DNA from: Stenocarpella maydis | Taxonomy: Eukaryota > Ascomycota > Sordariomycetes > Diaporthales > Diaporthaceae | Length of the DNA stretch: 64,000 nt | Reading direction: 5' to 3' | Assembly: GCA_002270565.1 (NCBI GenBank) | Contig: NQMI01000186.1 | Coordinates: 1 to 64,000, forward strand | Program-made: the position numbers and the translations under genes | Notes under the pieces: model-generated | Told to the model about the DNA's origin: nothing | The model's database searches: none | The model's input: only the letters and a program-made list of their open reading frames with translations | Part shown: positions 10,768-22,412 of the stretch, one piece after another | Layout: each line of letters starts with the position of its first letter | Numbering within the stretch: the first letter of the stretch is position 1

Positions 10768-11972
10768 ATGGTGACCAACCCCCTCAGCCCCCAGAACATC
10801 CTGCAGGCAATGGCAGATGCCCTGCCCACCCACCAGAAAGACGACTCCAACTCAGACATTAGCAGCTCTTCAGAGGCCATAGCTCTCTTCGTACATGCCT
10901 GCATGATCAAGCTCGGCTTCAGGCTGCTTGGTTTCCGCGAGGACCACAAGAACGGTAAGCACGGCCCTCCTGCTCCTGTCTGAACGAGCTTGAGCTGACT
11001 TGCCCCTCAGAGACAGAGTGCCAGGCGCTTGCGCCCCGTCTGCCATCAAGATGGAACGCCTCCGTCTCTTCCTACTCGTTTCTTTACGCTCACACCCAGT
11101 CCTCCATGCAGTTCGTCATCAAAGTAGATCGCATGGGAGGCAAGGTTGACATCCGTGGGCTCGCCGTTGGCGACGAGCGCATCGTGCGGCTCGAGATCAC
11201 CGCAAGGGACTATGTCTCCAACTCAGCGCTTCCCCTACGCATCACCCTCGACGCAGACGGCAACGAGGACCGCAGCGACCTCCCGTCAAAGCTGCAAATC
11301 GTCTTCATCTCTCCCGAGCGGATGGCCCACCTGGCCTCCCTCCTCAAGATCAGCATCATCCAGAAGCTCATCCCGAGCCTGCACAAGGAAGGCTACGAGG
11401 ACACAAACCCCGACGACAGGGCCGCCCTCCAGGACGCCGACCGGCAGGGCCGGCAGGGCCCCAGCAACCCGCGCCCGGCCCCACCTCAACTACCGGAGCC
11501 CGCGCGCCCGTACCCCTACGACGATCCCCTCGCGGCGCCACCCCGGAGGCCCGTGCCGGCAGGCGAGTTCGCGCCACCCGACTTCGAGGACGAGTTCGAG
11601 ATCAACAGGCCGCCGCGCGGGCCCCTGCGCATGCCCGGCGACGGCCGCTCGCCCTTCAACATCGGGCACGACGACCTGCACCCTCCGGGCCTGGGTCCGC
11701 ACGACCCGCTGAGGGGGTCCTTTGTCCCCGGCGGAGGGCTGCCGAGGCCGGGCGGCATGGGCGGCGGCATGCACCCCACGTTTGACGATCCGCTGTTCCA
11801 GGGCCCTGGCGGAGGTGGACAGGGAGGCTACGACCCACAGGCGCCGCCTGGCGCGAGGTGGGATCCCCTGGGACCCGGAGGCCCCGAGCCGAGGTTCGGG
11901 GGCGGGCGGCCTGGCGGTGGGGGTGGTTTTGGAGGAGGTGGTAATAATCCCTTTGGCGGAGACATTATCTGA
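10768..11972 (+). CDS. PI31-family proteasome regulator (PSMF1-like)
   Basis: Exons 10768-10954 and 11011-11972 (56-nt intron, phase 1) give 382 aa. The N-terminal part (about residues 1-180) matches the PI31 FP domain layout: NILQAMADALPTH near the start, ACMIKLGFRLLGF, a WNASVSSYSFLYAHTQSSMQF core after the intron, then LQIVFISPERMAHLASLLKISIIQKLIPSL. The C-terminal half is Pro/Gly-rich with DDPLAAPPRR and DLHPPGLGPHDPLRG, the PI31 C-terminal signature DL.PPG...DP, and ends in glycine-rich repeats and NPFGGDII. PI31 proteins bind the 20S proteasome and modulate its activity or assembly, and they bind F-box proteins. No frame damage is seen. Confidence 0.88.
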
Positions 11973-12726
11973 GCAGGGCGCGCGAGACAGAGAGGGACAG
12001 GGACTGTGCGTCTCCAAGTGATGGATATACCGGAACTACCACTAGCAAGATTGGACCAACGCAGCACTTAAAATAAATATCACTGCAAGTGCCTCCCCAC
12101 ATTGTCGTTCGCCCATGATGTATTTCCGCCACCAGAGACGCCTTTGGAAGCAGGCCTTGTAATTTAGGTCCTCGCTCGTAGTCGACTTCTGATGGGTCTG
12201 CCTTGTGCCTGCCGTTCCATGTTTTCCACTCTCGCTGTGCCGTTTGTGTCTGTACTTCAACGGATTCGCGATTTAACGCTGGGTTTCCCTTTCACTGTGG
12301 CCAATCACGAACAAATAAATGTGGCTAGTGTGGTGATCAGCCAAATTGATTCTATCTACTCTGTTGTTTTTTCTGGTCCCTTCCGAATTCCAGGACCGTA
12401 TTATTTACCGGAGCGTACAAATGGGTTTGGGTTTGGGTTTGGGGTGGTGTTCATAGCCATTTAGAAAATTCGTGTGCATGAAGTTGAGATAGAGGTATCA
12501 AATAGAAAAGCACCACCTTGAACAATCACGATCTCCTTCCCTCGGAGTATCCTGTTCTCCAGCATTCCATATCGAAGTGGCGCGGTGGTAGGGCGTACCC
12601 AATCTGGCGTTGGGAACAAGGCTCACCGGGGCTGAAGGGGGAAAACCAGATACGACCTCGACAAAACCTTCGAGCTTCTATAACATATCGACCACGTCCA
12701 TCATCTTCAAACCGAGACTCAGTCTC
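11973..12726. other. Convergent 3' region between PI31-like gene and KAP114
   Basis: A 750-bp spacer between two convergent genes. It contains three copies of GGGTTT near 12423-12440. Small open frames here have no recognisable domain. Expect the 3' UTRs of both genes. Confidence 0.5.
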
Positions 12727-15700
12727 CTATTGGGCTGTTGCCAGCTCGTTCAGCTTACTCTTCTCGTCGTCCGTGAGCATACCATACCAGTTCTGGAAGT
12801 CGGCGATGTTCTCTCTTGCAGCACGCACGAAGAACTCGGAAAGGTACTGCTGTGTCTCATCATCCCGCATCCTGCTGTTAGAGCCCTCAGCCAGGTTCAT
12901 AAGAGTCTGCGCATTGGCTCCCAGGCCAACGGTGTCGAACTCGTCCTCCCAGCCCTCATCGCCGTCGTCCTCGTCCGCATCAGCAAACTCAGCAGCCGCC
13001 GCAGCCGCAGCGTTGGCCGCGCCCTGAACACCGGATGCGGAAATGAGTTCCTCAATCAGCACCTTTAGTATCTTGAGCGTAGCGGGTATCAGGGTGTACT
13101 GGTCCGGGTTCTGCTTAGCCCGCGACCGCGTCATTATCCTGCCGTCACTGGGCTGCATGATAAGATCGCCCTTGACCATGGTCTGCGCAAGGCGTGCGTC
13201 GTTCAGCGAGTACAGCTTTGATAAGGCGATGACATTCTGCCGAATCTCGTCGTAGCCCGCGAAGTTGACCGAGTTCTCCAGCCACTTGCTCAGGACCACC
13301 TGTAGGCCGTTGTGGCCACCAATGTCAATATTGCTGAGGAATTGCACCACGTCACCCGCTTGCATGAGGGACAGACGTGCGAAGACGATGATGAGGGACT
13401 GGATGAAAGGGGCAGCTTCCGCAGTTGCCAGTCGGTTCGCCACGGCTTGCAGCAGCTTCTCCAGGTAGGGACCAAGACGCTCTGGGCCTGCCTTCTCCAC
13501 GAGTTCTGCGGCAAGGCCGCCAACCTCGGAAGCCGCATTATCCTCGATGCCAGGACCCAGCAGCCGGTCAATGATGATCAGACACGTCTCCAGTCCGGAT
13601 TGGCCGTTCTCGTCGTGCCAGCCAAGAACCTGATGGTGATCATGCATCAACATGTACTTGATGGCCTCTGCGCCCGGCCGCAGGACCTCGCCCTCAGGCG
13701 ACTGCAGCAGCATGTTTTTCACTTTTGGCAGAGTTGCGGCCACGAAACCTGCTGGCAGGGGCTCAGAGCCGTTCTGCACAAGTGGCACTAGTAGCTCGCA
13801 TGCCAGCGTGAGAAGTGGGTCGTCCGAGGTCATATCCGCAACGTTGAAGGCACCGGTAATGGTCGGTAGGACTTTGGCGCACAGAGCCGCATAGGACGCC
13901 GAGTCTGACAAGCTCTGCACGAGCTCTTCGAAGGCCTCGCACACCAAAACCGTGACTTGGAAGTTCGATGCACCGTGCTTGGCAATCAAGAATAGCAAAT
14001 CGATCGACCTGATGTCCGACGCAATCGTAACCCTTGGGTCCATGCCAATGACTGCCCTCAGTGCCTCGGCGAGGGTGACCAGGAGATCGTCGGCGTCCAT
14101 GAGGTCAGTCATATCCTTGCCGTCGAGGAACCCGTTGATGGCCACGAGCATCGGCACCTGTCGGTCTGCAGGCACGTTACTAGAACTGACAAATCCTTCG
14201 ACGGCCTTCACGCAAGCCACCTGGACAAGCTCCGAGCTGTCTCGGCTGACAGACTCGATGGTCTTGTCTACAATTCCGGCGACGGGGGGGAAGATTTGGG
14301 CAAGGGTGCTGGCGACGAGGAAGCCTCGAGCGCGCAGGAGAGGTTGCTCTTGACCTGTCAAAAAGTCAGCAGATGTCGCCATATTAAAGGCTGAAGACGC
14401 TAGACAACTTACCGATCGCATAGTCAATCAGTTCCATGTGGGCTTGAGCAACCTCGGGGGGGACGGCTTCTGAGCGGTCTTGCAGATCACTAATGAGCAT
14501 GTTGAAGAGATACAGGCAAGCTTCCTGCGACCGCCAATCATGCCCGCCAGAGAATTCGCTCTTAGTGTAGGCAAAGAGGCCTTCAAGCGCCCGCTGGTGG
14601 AGCCATTCTCCCACCTTTATCAGGAGATCACCACAAGCAGTACGCGCTGTGTAATTAGCAGTCACCTGCTGAAAGTTAGCACCGTCCGCTGATGACCAGA
14701 TTCTCGTGACGCAGTCCAACATACTGAAGTCTCCTCGGCGAGGTAAAGTGAAACATCAATATCCCATAGTTCCTCTTCCTCGTGAGTGATGCGACTATAA
14801 GATACCAGCAACTTCATAAGGTCCAGTATCCAGGGGATCTCGTGAGCGGGCCCCGCGCCGAGCTGGGCCTCGAGCTCCTTCTGCACCGGCGTGGCCCTCA
14901 TGCATTGATTGAGGAAGTCCAACTCTTCTAGGATCAAGAAGTCGAGGGTGTAGGGCAATCCATCCGAGTCCTCCAGCCTGCCCTGGCTGCCGTTGTCTAT
15001 GTAGTTCGACTTGTAAGAGTCCTGGAGGAGCGAAAGTTCGTGCCAGGCAGCCTGGAAGAAGGCGGTGCTTTGGGGCAGCAGGAGCGTGGGGAAGACGCTC
15101 TTGACCTTCATGAGCGTCTTGACCACCTGCAACTTGAAGGCGATAATGCCGTTCCTGTACTCTCTCTGGGATGGGTCTTCGGAACTCTCAGGCAGTTGGA
15201 CCTGAAGCACCTGTGAGAAGAAGGGTAGCCAGTTCTTGAGAGACTCCTCGGCAAAGCCCTTGACCTCCTTCGGATGGTCGTCTTTCACCATGTCCATGAG
15301 ATCGAAACAACCGCGGAAGACGTGTACGGCGAGGGCGCGAAGAGTAGGCTTTCGGCCATCGTTAACGGCGACGTTGAAGACGTGGTCGATGATGGGACGA
15401 GCCATGGAGAAGAATTGGTCCTCGGTCAGGCTCTCCTCGACGATGTCGCTCAAGACCTTCAGGGCACCATACAGGCGGATGTCGTTGCCATTGGAGATGA
15501 CGGTCAGGAGGGAGGGGAGGAGGGAGGGCCACCTCTCGGGGAAGTCATTGTTGGCAATCTTCCCAACGGCGTAACTGCGCGATGTTACTGACATTGTCCC
15601 GGCATCAGAGCTGAGACTCGCGTGGGGACGGTCGGGATGGGGGAGGGCACAGCGTACCTGACCGAAGCCTTGACCTTGCGATCGGGCTCCTCACTCAAGG

Positions 15701-15995
15701 CCAGCTCCAAAAGCTTCTGGCGCAGCTGCTCCTTGGTGGGGTCAGGGATGGGGACCTGGGGCCCCTCGCCATCGTCGCCCTCCTCGCTCCAGTTGTGCTC
15801 TATGAAGCGGCGCAGGTAGGCGAGGGCGGACTGGCGGATTTCTGTGGCGACGGAGTTGTGGGCGGCGATGTTGGCGAGGACGACTGGGAAAGCTGGGTTG
15901 GACTGGGCATGTTTGAGGTCGAGTTCGGCGCGTTTTCGAGGCTCTTCGGCCGGAAGCTGGGTGTTTGCGAGCAGCTGGGCCAGCTGGTCCTCCAT
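12727..15995 (-). CDS. KAP114: Importin-9/Kap114-type karyopherin beta
   Basis: Exons 15658-15995, 14725-15574, 14413-14665 and 12727-14354 give 1022 aa, the usual size for this receptor. The N-terminus has the importin-beta type start (MEDQLAQLLANTQLPAEEPRK, then VASEIRQ-like VATEIRQSALAYLRRFIEHNW). After intron 1 comes YAVGKIANNDFPERWP, typical of Kap114/IPO9. The joint AEETS-VTANYTARTACGDLL forms across intron 2. The C-terminal third has the acidic loop DADEDDGDEGWEDEFDTVG seen in this family. The rest is HEAT-repeat helices. Kap114/importin-9 imports histones H2A-H2B, TBP and other nuclear proteins under Ran control. All introns have GTRNGT donors. Intron 2 ends in a tandem CAGCAG acceptor. 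It is divergent from REV7. Confidence 0.93.
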
Positions 15996-17112
15996 GTTGG
16001 CTGCTTGCCTTTCTCTTTTTTTTTTGGCCCTCTCCGCCTGTCGCTCAGACTCTCTCGTGGATTGCGGGGTCCAGGGGCGCAGCTTGTTGACTGACTGAGC
16101 GATTGATTGTCTGGTTATACCTACTGGCAGCTAAGACTAGGGTGGTGAGAGGATCAGATAAAAGAGCGGGCTGGGTTTGAACGGCGTGGTGAACTAACCC
16201 GGGATACCTGAGCGGTGCAGTTTGGTAGACGAGTGTGCCTGGCAAGCGTGGGCTGCTGCTGGTGAGGGAGGTTTTGGGGATGGGGGGGTGCTTAAATCAG
16301 GGATGGGGGCGGGGGGGGGGCAGGCTCTGGGGTGCTAGGTGAGCTTTTGGGTTATGGTGGGGTTTTGGAGCAACCAAGTATTGATTTGGGTTTGGGCCGG
16401 CGTTGCATTGATCGATCGATCACAGCAGACGCGCTTCAGGGCCAGGGCTCACTCAGCTCTATTGCAATTCATGGCATTCATTCACTTCGACTACCACTTG
16501 CTAGTCATCAGAGGTAGCATGGCAGGAAACCTTGAGAAATGCAGCCTTTTTTTTCTTCCCTTTTTTCCATTTTCTCCCTTCCCCCTCCTTTTTTTTTCTT
16601 TTCAATTTCCTCGACCAACGTCCTCGCCGTGCCTGTGACGCTCGAGGACGTGACGCGGTAGAGTCGCGTAAATATAGAGGGAGCCACTAGATGGACTAGC
16701 ATCTCAGGCTAGCCCCAAGAAGGTGGGCATCTATTTATTCCCTGTCTAGCCATGTCGGCTACGTTCCATCTCAACTCCATGCGATTCACCATTCACCCAT
16801 GACAAGGCTCTAGCGTCTGGTCTTTGGTCTGGCAGCCAGGATCATCTCATCTCTAGTCTCCAAGCAGCCCTGTCACAGATAACATCAAGTAAAAGTCGAC
16901 TCGAGACAACAAGGTCTACCGCTTCTCTAGGCCTCAACTGATACAGTCTTAGGTACGAGGCTTACTGGGAAGACACGCCTAGGCATAGTCGCCTTACAAG
17001 GTCACCTTGGCAGCTCACGCAATCTTCACCCTGAGTTCATCCACTTCTGAGGTTGACACGGGTCCGACATCATTAACCGTCAACCGTCCGTCTACCTGGG
17101 GGAAGCTTAATC
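15996..17112. other. Divergent intergenic region between KAP114 and REV7
   Basis: About 1.1 kb without a gene. It holds a T9 run just upstream of KAP114 (16017-16025), a G-rich patch around 16280-16320, and a long pyrimidine tract at about 16544-16612. Presumably both promoters are here. Confidence 0.5.
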
Positions 17113-18030
17113 ATGTCGATGCCACCTCCTCCAGTTCCTGGCACCCTGTCACGCACGTTTCCAGGGGAGCAAGATGCGCTTCCGCCTCAGACAGTAGAGG
17201 TGCCTATTACTGAGGCTCGCACTCTTTTCAACTCGTTCTCAAGCTTTCTCACAATCTCCATCCATACCATCCTCTATTATCGGGGCATATACCCCGAGCA
17301 GACATTCCTTTCTACAAAGGCTTTCAACCTCCCAGTGCACCAGTCTCGCCACCCCAGAGTATGCTCCTGGATTAATGATGCCGTCGATGCAGTCATGACC
17401 CAGGCTGCCAGGGGGGGCATCGAGCGAGTGGCCGTGGTGATACATGCTCCACTGCAACCAGCGTCTTCCAGAGACTCACCAGAACAGCAGCTGGCCCCGG
17501 GGAGTGTCCTAGAGCGATGGATGTTTGATCTCTCACGGTTCCCGGCATGGCCGGGCGGGATAGAGGCCATGAGAAATTTCCGAGGGGAGGAGAGGGGAGC
17601 CGAACAAACACAGGAGGACGAGGACGCCGAGGATGAAGTCGGTAGCGACGATGACAACGCGGAAGACCCGGCCCTGGCCACGGCCGTCCCCCACAGTGAC
17701 CAAGCTGGAGTGGTCAACTGGATAGACGTCGACGAGCAATTGCGTGGTGCAGTTCGCCGTCTTGCCTATGCTGGCGAGACCATGGCCGCCCCGCCGCCTG
17801 GTTGTACTTTCACCGTCGTGGTTGAGTTACGCGACGAGGCGCGAGCTCCAATCGGTCATCCTCAGCCGTGGATCCCGTCGCAACCAGATCTCCAGCCGGG
17901 CTCTCGGACGCGGCCCTGGAAAGCCGCTGGTGATATGAAAACGATTCCTGTCCGTGCAGTCGAGGCCGGGCCGTTATTCTTCGAATGCTGGGTCGAAGAG
18001 GGAAGGGCACAGCCCTCAGGATCAATATGA
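17113..18030 (+). CDS. REV7: HORMA-domain protein Rev7/Mad2B (DNA polymerase zeta subunit)
   Basis: A single exon of 305 aa. The HORMA fold begins at EARTLFNSFSSFLTISIHTILYYRG, followed by IYPEQTFLSTKAFNLPVHQSRHPRVCSWINDAV, which is the Rev7 pattern (YP..F...K.Y..PV..SRHP.V..YI). Then come VERWMFDL-like LERWMFDLSRFP and late WIPSQPDL and PVRAVEAGPLFFECWVEE segments forming the safety-belt side. Rev7 bridges Rev1 and Rev3 in translesion synthesis and, in other eukaryotes, acts in repair-pathway choice. The protein is longer than the ~210-residue animal form. The extra length is mainly an acidic insert (residues about 160-195, rich in Glu and Asp) and a longer C-terminal loop. No intron is needed. 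Confidence 0.9.
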   Translation: MSMPPPPVPGTLSRTFPGEQDALPPQTVEVPITEARTLFNSFSSFLTISIHTILYYRGIYPEQTFLSTKAFNLPVHQSRHPRVCSWINDAVDAVMTQAARGGIERVAVVIHAPLQPASSRDSPEQQLAPGSVLERWMFDLSRFPAWPGGIEAMRNFRGEERGAEQTQEDEDAEDEVGSDDDNAEDPALATAVPHSDQAGVVNWIDVDEQLRGAVRRLAYAGETMAAPPPGCTFTVVVELRDEARAPIGHPQPWIPSQPDLQPGSRTRPWKAAGDMKTIPVRAVEAGPLFFECWVEEGRAQPSGSI

Positions 18031-18491
18031 ACACTTCCTCATGGTGCATGGTCCACTGAAAATCGAGATGGCAAACCCACCCAAACAGCCTTTCTGTTCC
18101 CGCTCAAGTATGCCTCCAAACGAAGCCAGCAACCCTTGATATAGAAAGTTCCATAATCGCAGCCATGGACACCGAGGGCACGCCGATTCATCGCGAGCAC
18201 AGACGAACTAAAGGTATCTAGAAACTCGGCCACCCACGCCCGACGCACACACCTACAATATCGCACCCACATCAATTGAGCACCTATCATGACGACACTC
18301 TCGCCTCTAACACGCAGGCTCGCGAACGTCCAGGCCCGGTAACACTTGGACCGACACCTCCTGGACATACCTAATTTATACTCTCAAGTATAAAACGGCC
18401 TTGGGTGTGTGAGTTGTGTGTCTGGATCGGCCATGGATGATGGTCTCTCATTGGTTGTAGCTGCGTTTGGTATGCGAACATTCCATTTCTT
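18031..18491. other. Spacer between REV7 and GPI-protein gene A
   Basis: About 460 bp between convergent genes. No coding evidence is seen; it should contain both 3' UTRs. Confidence 0.5.
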
Positions 18492-19196
18492 TTAGAGTAT
18501 CATCGCACCACCGAGCATCGCTGCAGCTCCTGCTAAAACCGCTTTTTGCGTTACTCTAGTTCCACCAGCGGTGACCACACTGCTGCTCGGCTGAGAAGAA
18601 GCGGTTGCAGTGGCTATTGCAGTGGCTCTTGCGCTCAATTTCTCAAGACCGGCCGTGATGGTGACCGGCATGGTGTGAGAGCTGATATCGGCCAGTGTTC
18701 CCGTACCAGTGACTGTGGCCATTGAGTACTCTGTGGCAGTATTGTCGATAGTGAGGTCAATTGACGCTACAGACGACGTGCAAATAGCAGTGTTGGACAC
18801 AATGGAGCAAGATACATTCGCGGTGCTAGCACATCATGTCAGCCATTTTTGCAACTGGGTGTCGCTCGTGTGCACGGCTTAGGAACGTGGGAGTGCTCAC
18901 ACTAGGTTGGCTTGTGTCATGTGGACTTCGAGGACTTCAGGTCCTTCCACAACCTCCAGCCCCGTCCCGAGACCACACTGCAGGTTGACTTGGTCTGTTG
19001 GGCAGGTAAGGAAGAACGTTGTCGCTGTGGCGTCGACACCGACGACTGAGCCCATTATGGTCTGAGGCTCCAGCATGGGCAGGATAATATCAAGCACCGA
19101 AGAGCTTTCGGCGCCCCTCGCCGAAGAAGACTGCGCAAAGACAGAGCGGCCAGCTGCGGCCAGCAAGGGCAGGAGAGCCCGGTGTGCCATGATCAT
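18492..19196 (-). CDS. Small secreted, probably GPI-anchored protein (copy A of a divergent paralogue pair)
   Basis: Exons 18901-19196 and 18492-18825 (75-nt intron, phase 2) give 209 aa. There is an N-terminal signal peptide (RALLPLLAAAGRSVFAQ). The folded part carries four cysteines: FFLTCPTD, NLQCGLG, VSCSIV and AICTSS. A Ser/Thr/Ala-rich stretch follows, and the end is a hydrophobic tail (AVLAGAAAMLGGAMIL) preceded by a small-residue region, consistent with GPI attachment. No enzyme motif is visible and I do not recognise a named family. It aligns with the product of 20397-21214 on the opposite strand, including the position and phase of its intron. It is likely a cell-wall or surface protein; function unknown. 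Confidence 0.8.
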
Positions 19197-20396
19197 TCGC
19201 TTCTGGGAATGTTAGGAATCATGCAAGGCTGATGACGCCTCGATTTTTGCCAATCTCACAGTAGGACAAACTGAAAGATTACAGAGGATTGCCAATCCAT
19301 ATATCATGAGCAAGTGTAGCGTTGGGCCGGCTCTTTATTCAAAGACCCATACGGGAATGACTACCCCTTAACATATCGGTGACCCTTGCCGACAATGCCT
19401 GACTGTTGACGGATGGGGGTTCCTTCTCCAAGCCCCCGGTGATTCTGTCTTGGGCGTGTCCACCTTGCAAGCAAAGCATCCACACTGGGCACATACGATG
19501 GCAAACAGCACAAAAGCATATCCAGGACGGGTCTTGAGGTAAGTCTCTGGACACCGAGTCTGTTATGAAACAGAAATCAGCCATCGGGGCGTGCCGTGAA
19601 CAATGGCCACCACGTTTAACTGGTGTTGTGTGCCTCTGGCTTGGCCAGTTCGTGAGCTGAATCAACATCTGCATCTGACTCGAGATCTTCGAAACGCCAT
19701 GCTAAAATTGCACCTAGCTGCTCCACACCAATCAATGCGACGGGCTACAGCACGACCAAACCGACAGCATCCTGTCCTGTCAGTGCCTGTCTGGCGCCTG
19801 ATGGCCTCTGGCCCACATGGCGCGCCTAGGATTCACGTAAATCTCAGATCTTCAGCGGCTCCATGCCAAACTCAAACAAGACTGCTTTGTTCGGACGGTG
19901 GGCTTGTCCAACTCGGTGAGCGGCAAATGGCAGAGGGTGGGGGGCAAACCACCCGGGTAGCTGCCGGGTTGCCGCTCCGAGACGACAATCTCCGAGAGGC
20001 GACACTGGCCACCAGGACGCTATGCATTTGCTTGATCCATCTTGTCCAGGCTTGGCACATCATCCGCAGACACACCTCTGGCCGACCAATTCCCTACCGT
20101 TATTGTTGGGGGGAGCCACCCTCGGAGGAGTGCCAGAGGAGCCATGGGCTTCTTGGCAAGTCAGACAAGCCAAGAGCCAAGACTTGCAAAGCACCAGCGG
20201 TGTTGCTTGCCCATACGGGACCGAGAGGATGGGACGAAGAGAACTTGACTCTTCCTTTCTTTCTCTTTGCTCAACTTCAACCCGCCCCGTGCTGTGCGGC
20301 TGCTTAATTGGAGCTGGCCCGGCTCTCAAGAGGTTGTCACCCATGATCCGATAGCCCCTGGCCCCTCTCCCTGAGACTGTCTCCGTCTTCCCAATC
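19197..20396. other. Divergent promoter region between the two GPI-protein paralogues
   Basis: 1.2 kb between two head-to-head paralogues. A 234-codon open frame (19603-20307, plus) lies here but has no domain, no signal and no plausible composition, so I treat it as chance. The spacer may hold shared or mirrored regulatory sites. Confidence 0.5.
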
Positions 20397-21214
20397 ATGA
20401 GGAGCCTGTGGCCACCTCAGCCCCTCCTGCTGCTGATCGCTTTGGCGCCCGGCCTGTCGCCGGCTGCGGCCCAAGACTCGAGCTCTCAGTCCACCGTGTC
20501 CGTTTTTGTTCCGGGGTACCAGACTCAGAACTGGGAAGACCTGGCTGGCAGTGTTGTGACCAGTGTACGTCGGCACATGGGGTCTCATGGCTCAAGCTTG
20601 GCTTTCTCGGCCATCAGACTTGGCTTTTTTCCAGCACATGTATACTGACGCGGCTGCAGGATAGCACGGCCACAACATATACCGTGTTTTGTGCTGACGA
20701 GAATGACTGCCAAATATCGGGGCCTCTGCCGTTCACCTTTGCTGAGGGGCCCAGCACGTTCCGCTACTCTGGGTCGATAGAAAGCCACCTGTTAGTCGTC
20801 CCTGGGCCCAAGGGTCCTTCCCCCCTTGCTGTCCGTCCACCTTCGCAGCGACTGACTCGCTCCAGCACGGCCGTCATATCATGCCAGCTAGCATCCACGA
20901 CCGCCGCGACGTGTACTGAGTATTCCTCGTTCGGCTCAGAGTTCAACGCGAACAACATCACGGGCCCGACCGAGGTGAGCCGCACCGTGACCTATTCGGG
21001 AAGCGAGGTCCAATGGGGTACCTTGGTAATGACCACGCCTGCACCCGCCCCTGCAACGCCGACAGTGGATAGCCCTGATGCGCCTTTGGACCCCTCGGAT
21101 ACAGCATGGTATTTTCCCTCGCCGACGAGCACATCCTGGGCTGGGGCAAGGTCAGATCCGCGAACCGCGCTGGTGCTTGGGACCTCGCTGCTGGCTGCTG
21201 TAATGATGTTTTGA
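20397..21214 (+). CDS. Small secreted, probably GPI-anchored protein (copy B of the pair)
   Basis: Exons 20397-20564, 20660-20790 and 20866-21214 give 215 aa; introns are 95 nt (phase 0) and 75 nt (phase 2). A signal peptide is present (PLLLLIALAPGLSPAAAQ). The core shares with copy A a GSVV-x(4)-TATT stretch, C..C spacing (FCADENDCQIS), SHL-TAVISCQL and a TCTEY segment. A Thr/Pro-rich linker follows (TPAPAPATPTVD), and the end is a hydrophobic tail (TALVLGTSLLAAVMMF), consistent with a GPI signal. The second intron sits at the same alignment position and phase as the single intron of copy A. The first intron is unique to B. Function unknown; likely cell surface. Confidence 0.8.
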
Positions 21215-22412
21215 GCGTCTATCTTGCCGAGCGGGCATTTAGATCATGCATACATGAGGGGGTGGTCAGGGTGGGCAAGGTAGCAGCAGCATATCACCGT
21301 GGCGTTCAGGTTTGGCATCATTGGCGGCTGTGGGATTTCTACAGTCCGCAGACGGCAGCCCGTGGCATTGCGTGGGGACTGACACGAAGATATACCCGGA
21401 GTTTATGAACACTTTCATTTACCTCGCAACAATGAAAACACCATCCCATTCCTAAAGTACATCTTAACCAAACCCCCCCCCCCCTGGTTGATCTTTGTGC
21501 CAGGCTTGAAGCCGCGTGCTCACTACCATGTGCGCGCGAAACTCAACCGTCCTCGCGAGCCTCGATCGTGTATTCATTAGTATACTACTTCGTCTCGTCA
21601 AGAGACACCCTTGGAATGAGCGACAAGCGACCGTCATTTCAGTTAGTCGAGCCGCACCCAGTTGGCCAAAATTAGCCAGCGGCCGTTTCAAGTCAAACGG
21701 CGTGGCTGGGGTGGTCCGGCCAATTGGGGCTGACGGACGCGCTTTTGGTGGTTCAGCAGCCACTGTCGTATGCGCCGTCGTCCCGAATCTGGGGGATCGA
21801 CCCCGGGAACCCTGCACAGACTGACAGGCAAGCGACGGCACACTGCCGATCTGGCATACGCATCAGGGGCAGAGACATGCATGCTCGCATGCCGAAGAAA
21901 GAAACAAAAACAACAGCCAGCAACAGGGGCCCTCGAGGACCAGAATTGGGGAAGCAGGGACTCGTTTAAGCAGTCTGTCCCTGCGCTTAGAGCTCGCCTC
22001 TGTAAGGGGAAAGGGGCCGAGTGCATACAAAATCAAGGTTAAGTCGTCTAGGTCCGGCTGCTCATCAGTTCAGGACGGCGATGGCCTCGCTGTTTCGAAT
22101 TTTTCCTTCCATTTATTCATTCGCTTCCACTGCAGATATTCTGTGAACCAACACATGCTGCGGGTCTCACCCGGGCGTCCAACACGTGGGTTCTTCGTCT
22201 TCTCTACACCACTCGTGCGAGCCCAGCGATTGTCCTTCCTTTTAAGTTTTCCAGTCGAGGCAGTCTTTCTTTACTACCAAAGACTCGTGCATCATTTCCC
22301 CGTCGTCCTGTCTGATCACTACGTTCCATAAAACCCGAAACTGTAAACACAGCGGATTCAATCAAGTCGTTTGCTCGCGACTTTCTCGAGCCACCCCCCT
22401 GGTGCGACCATC
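21215..22412. other. Spacer upstream of the GH76 gene
   Basis: About 1.2 kb without a supported gene. It contains a run of twelve C residues at about 21473-21484. Open frames such as 21464-21841 minus show no domain. Confidence 0.5.

Noticed and set aside
19603..20307. 234-codon open frame between the GPI-protein paralogues
   Set aside because: No signal, domain or codon pattern; lies in the shared promoter region and overlaps other chance frames.
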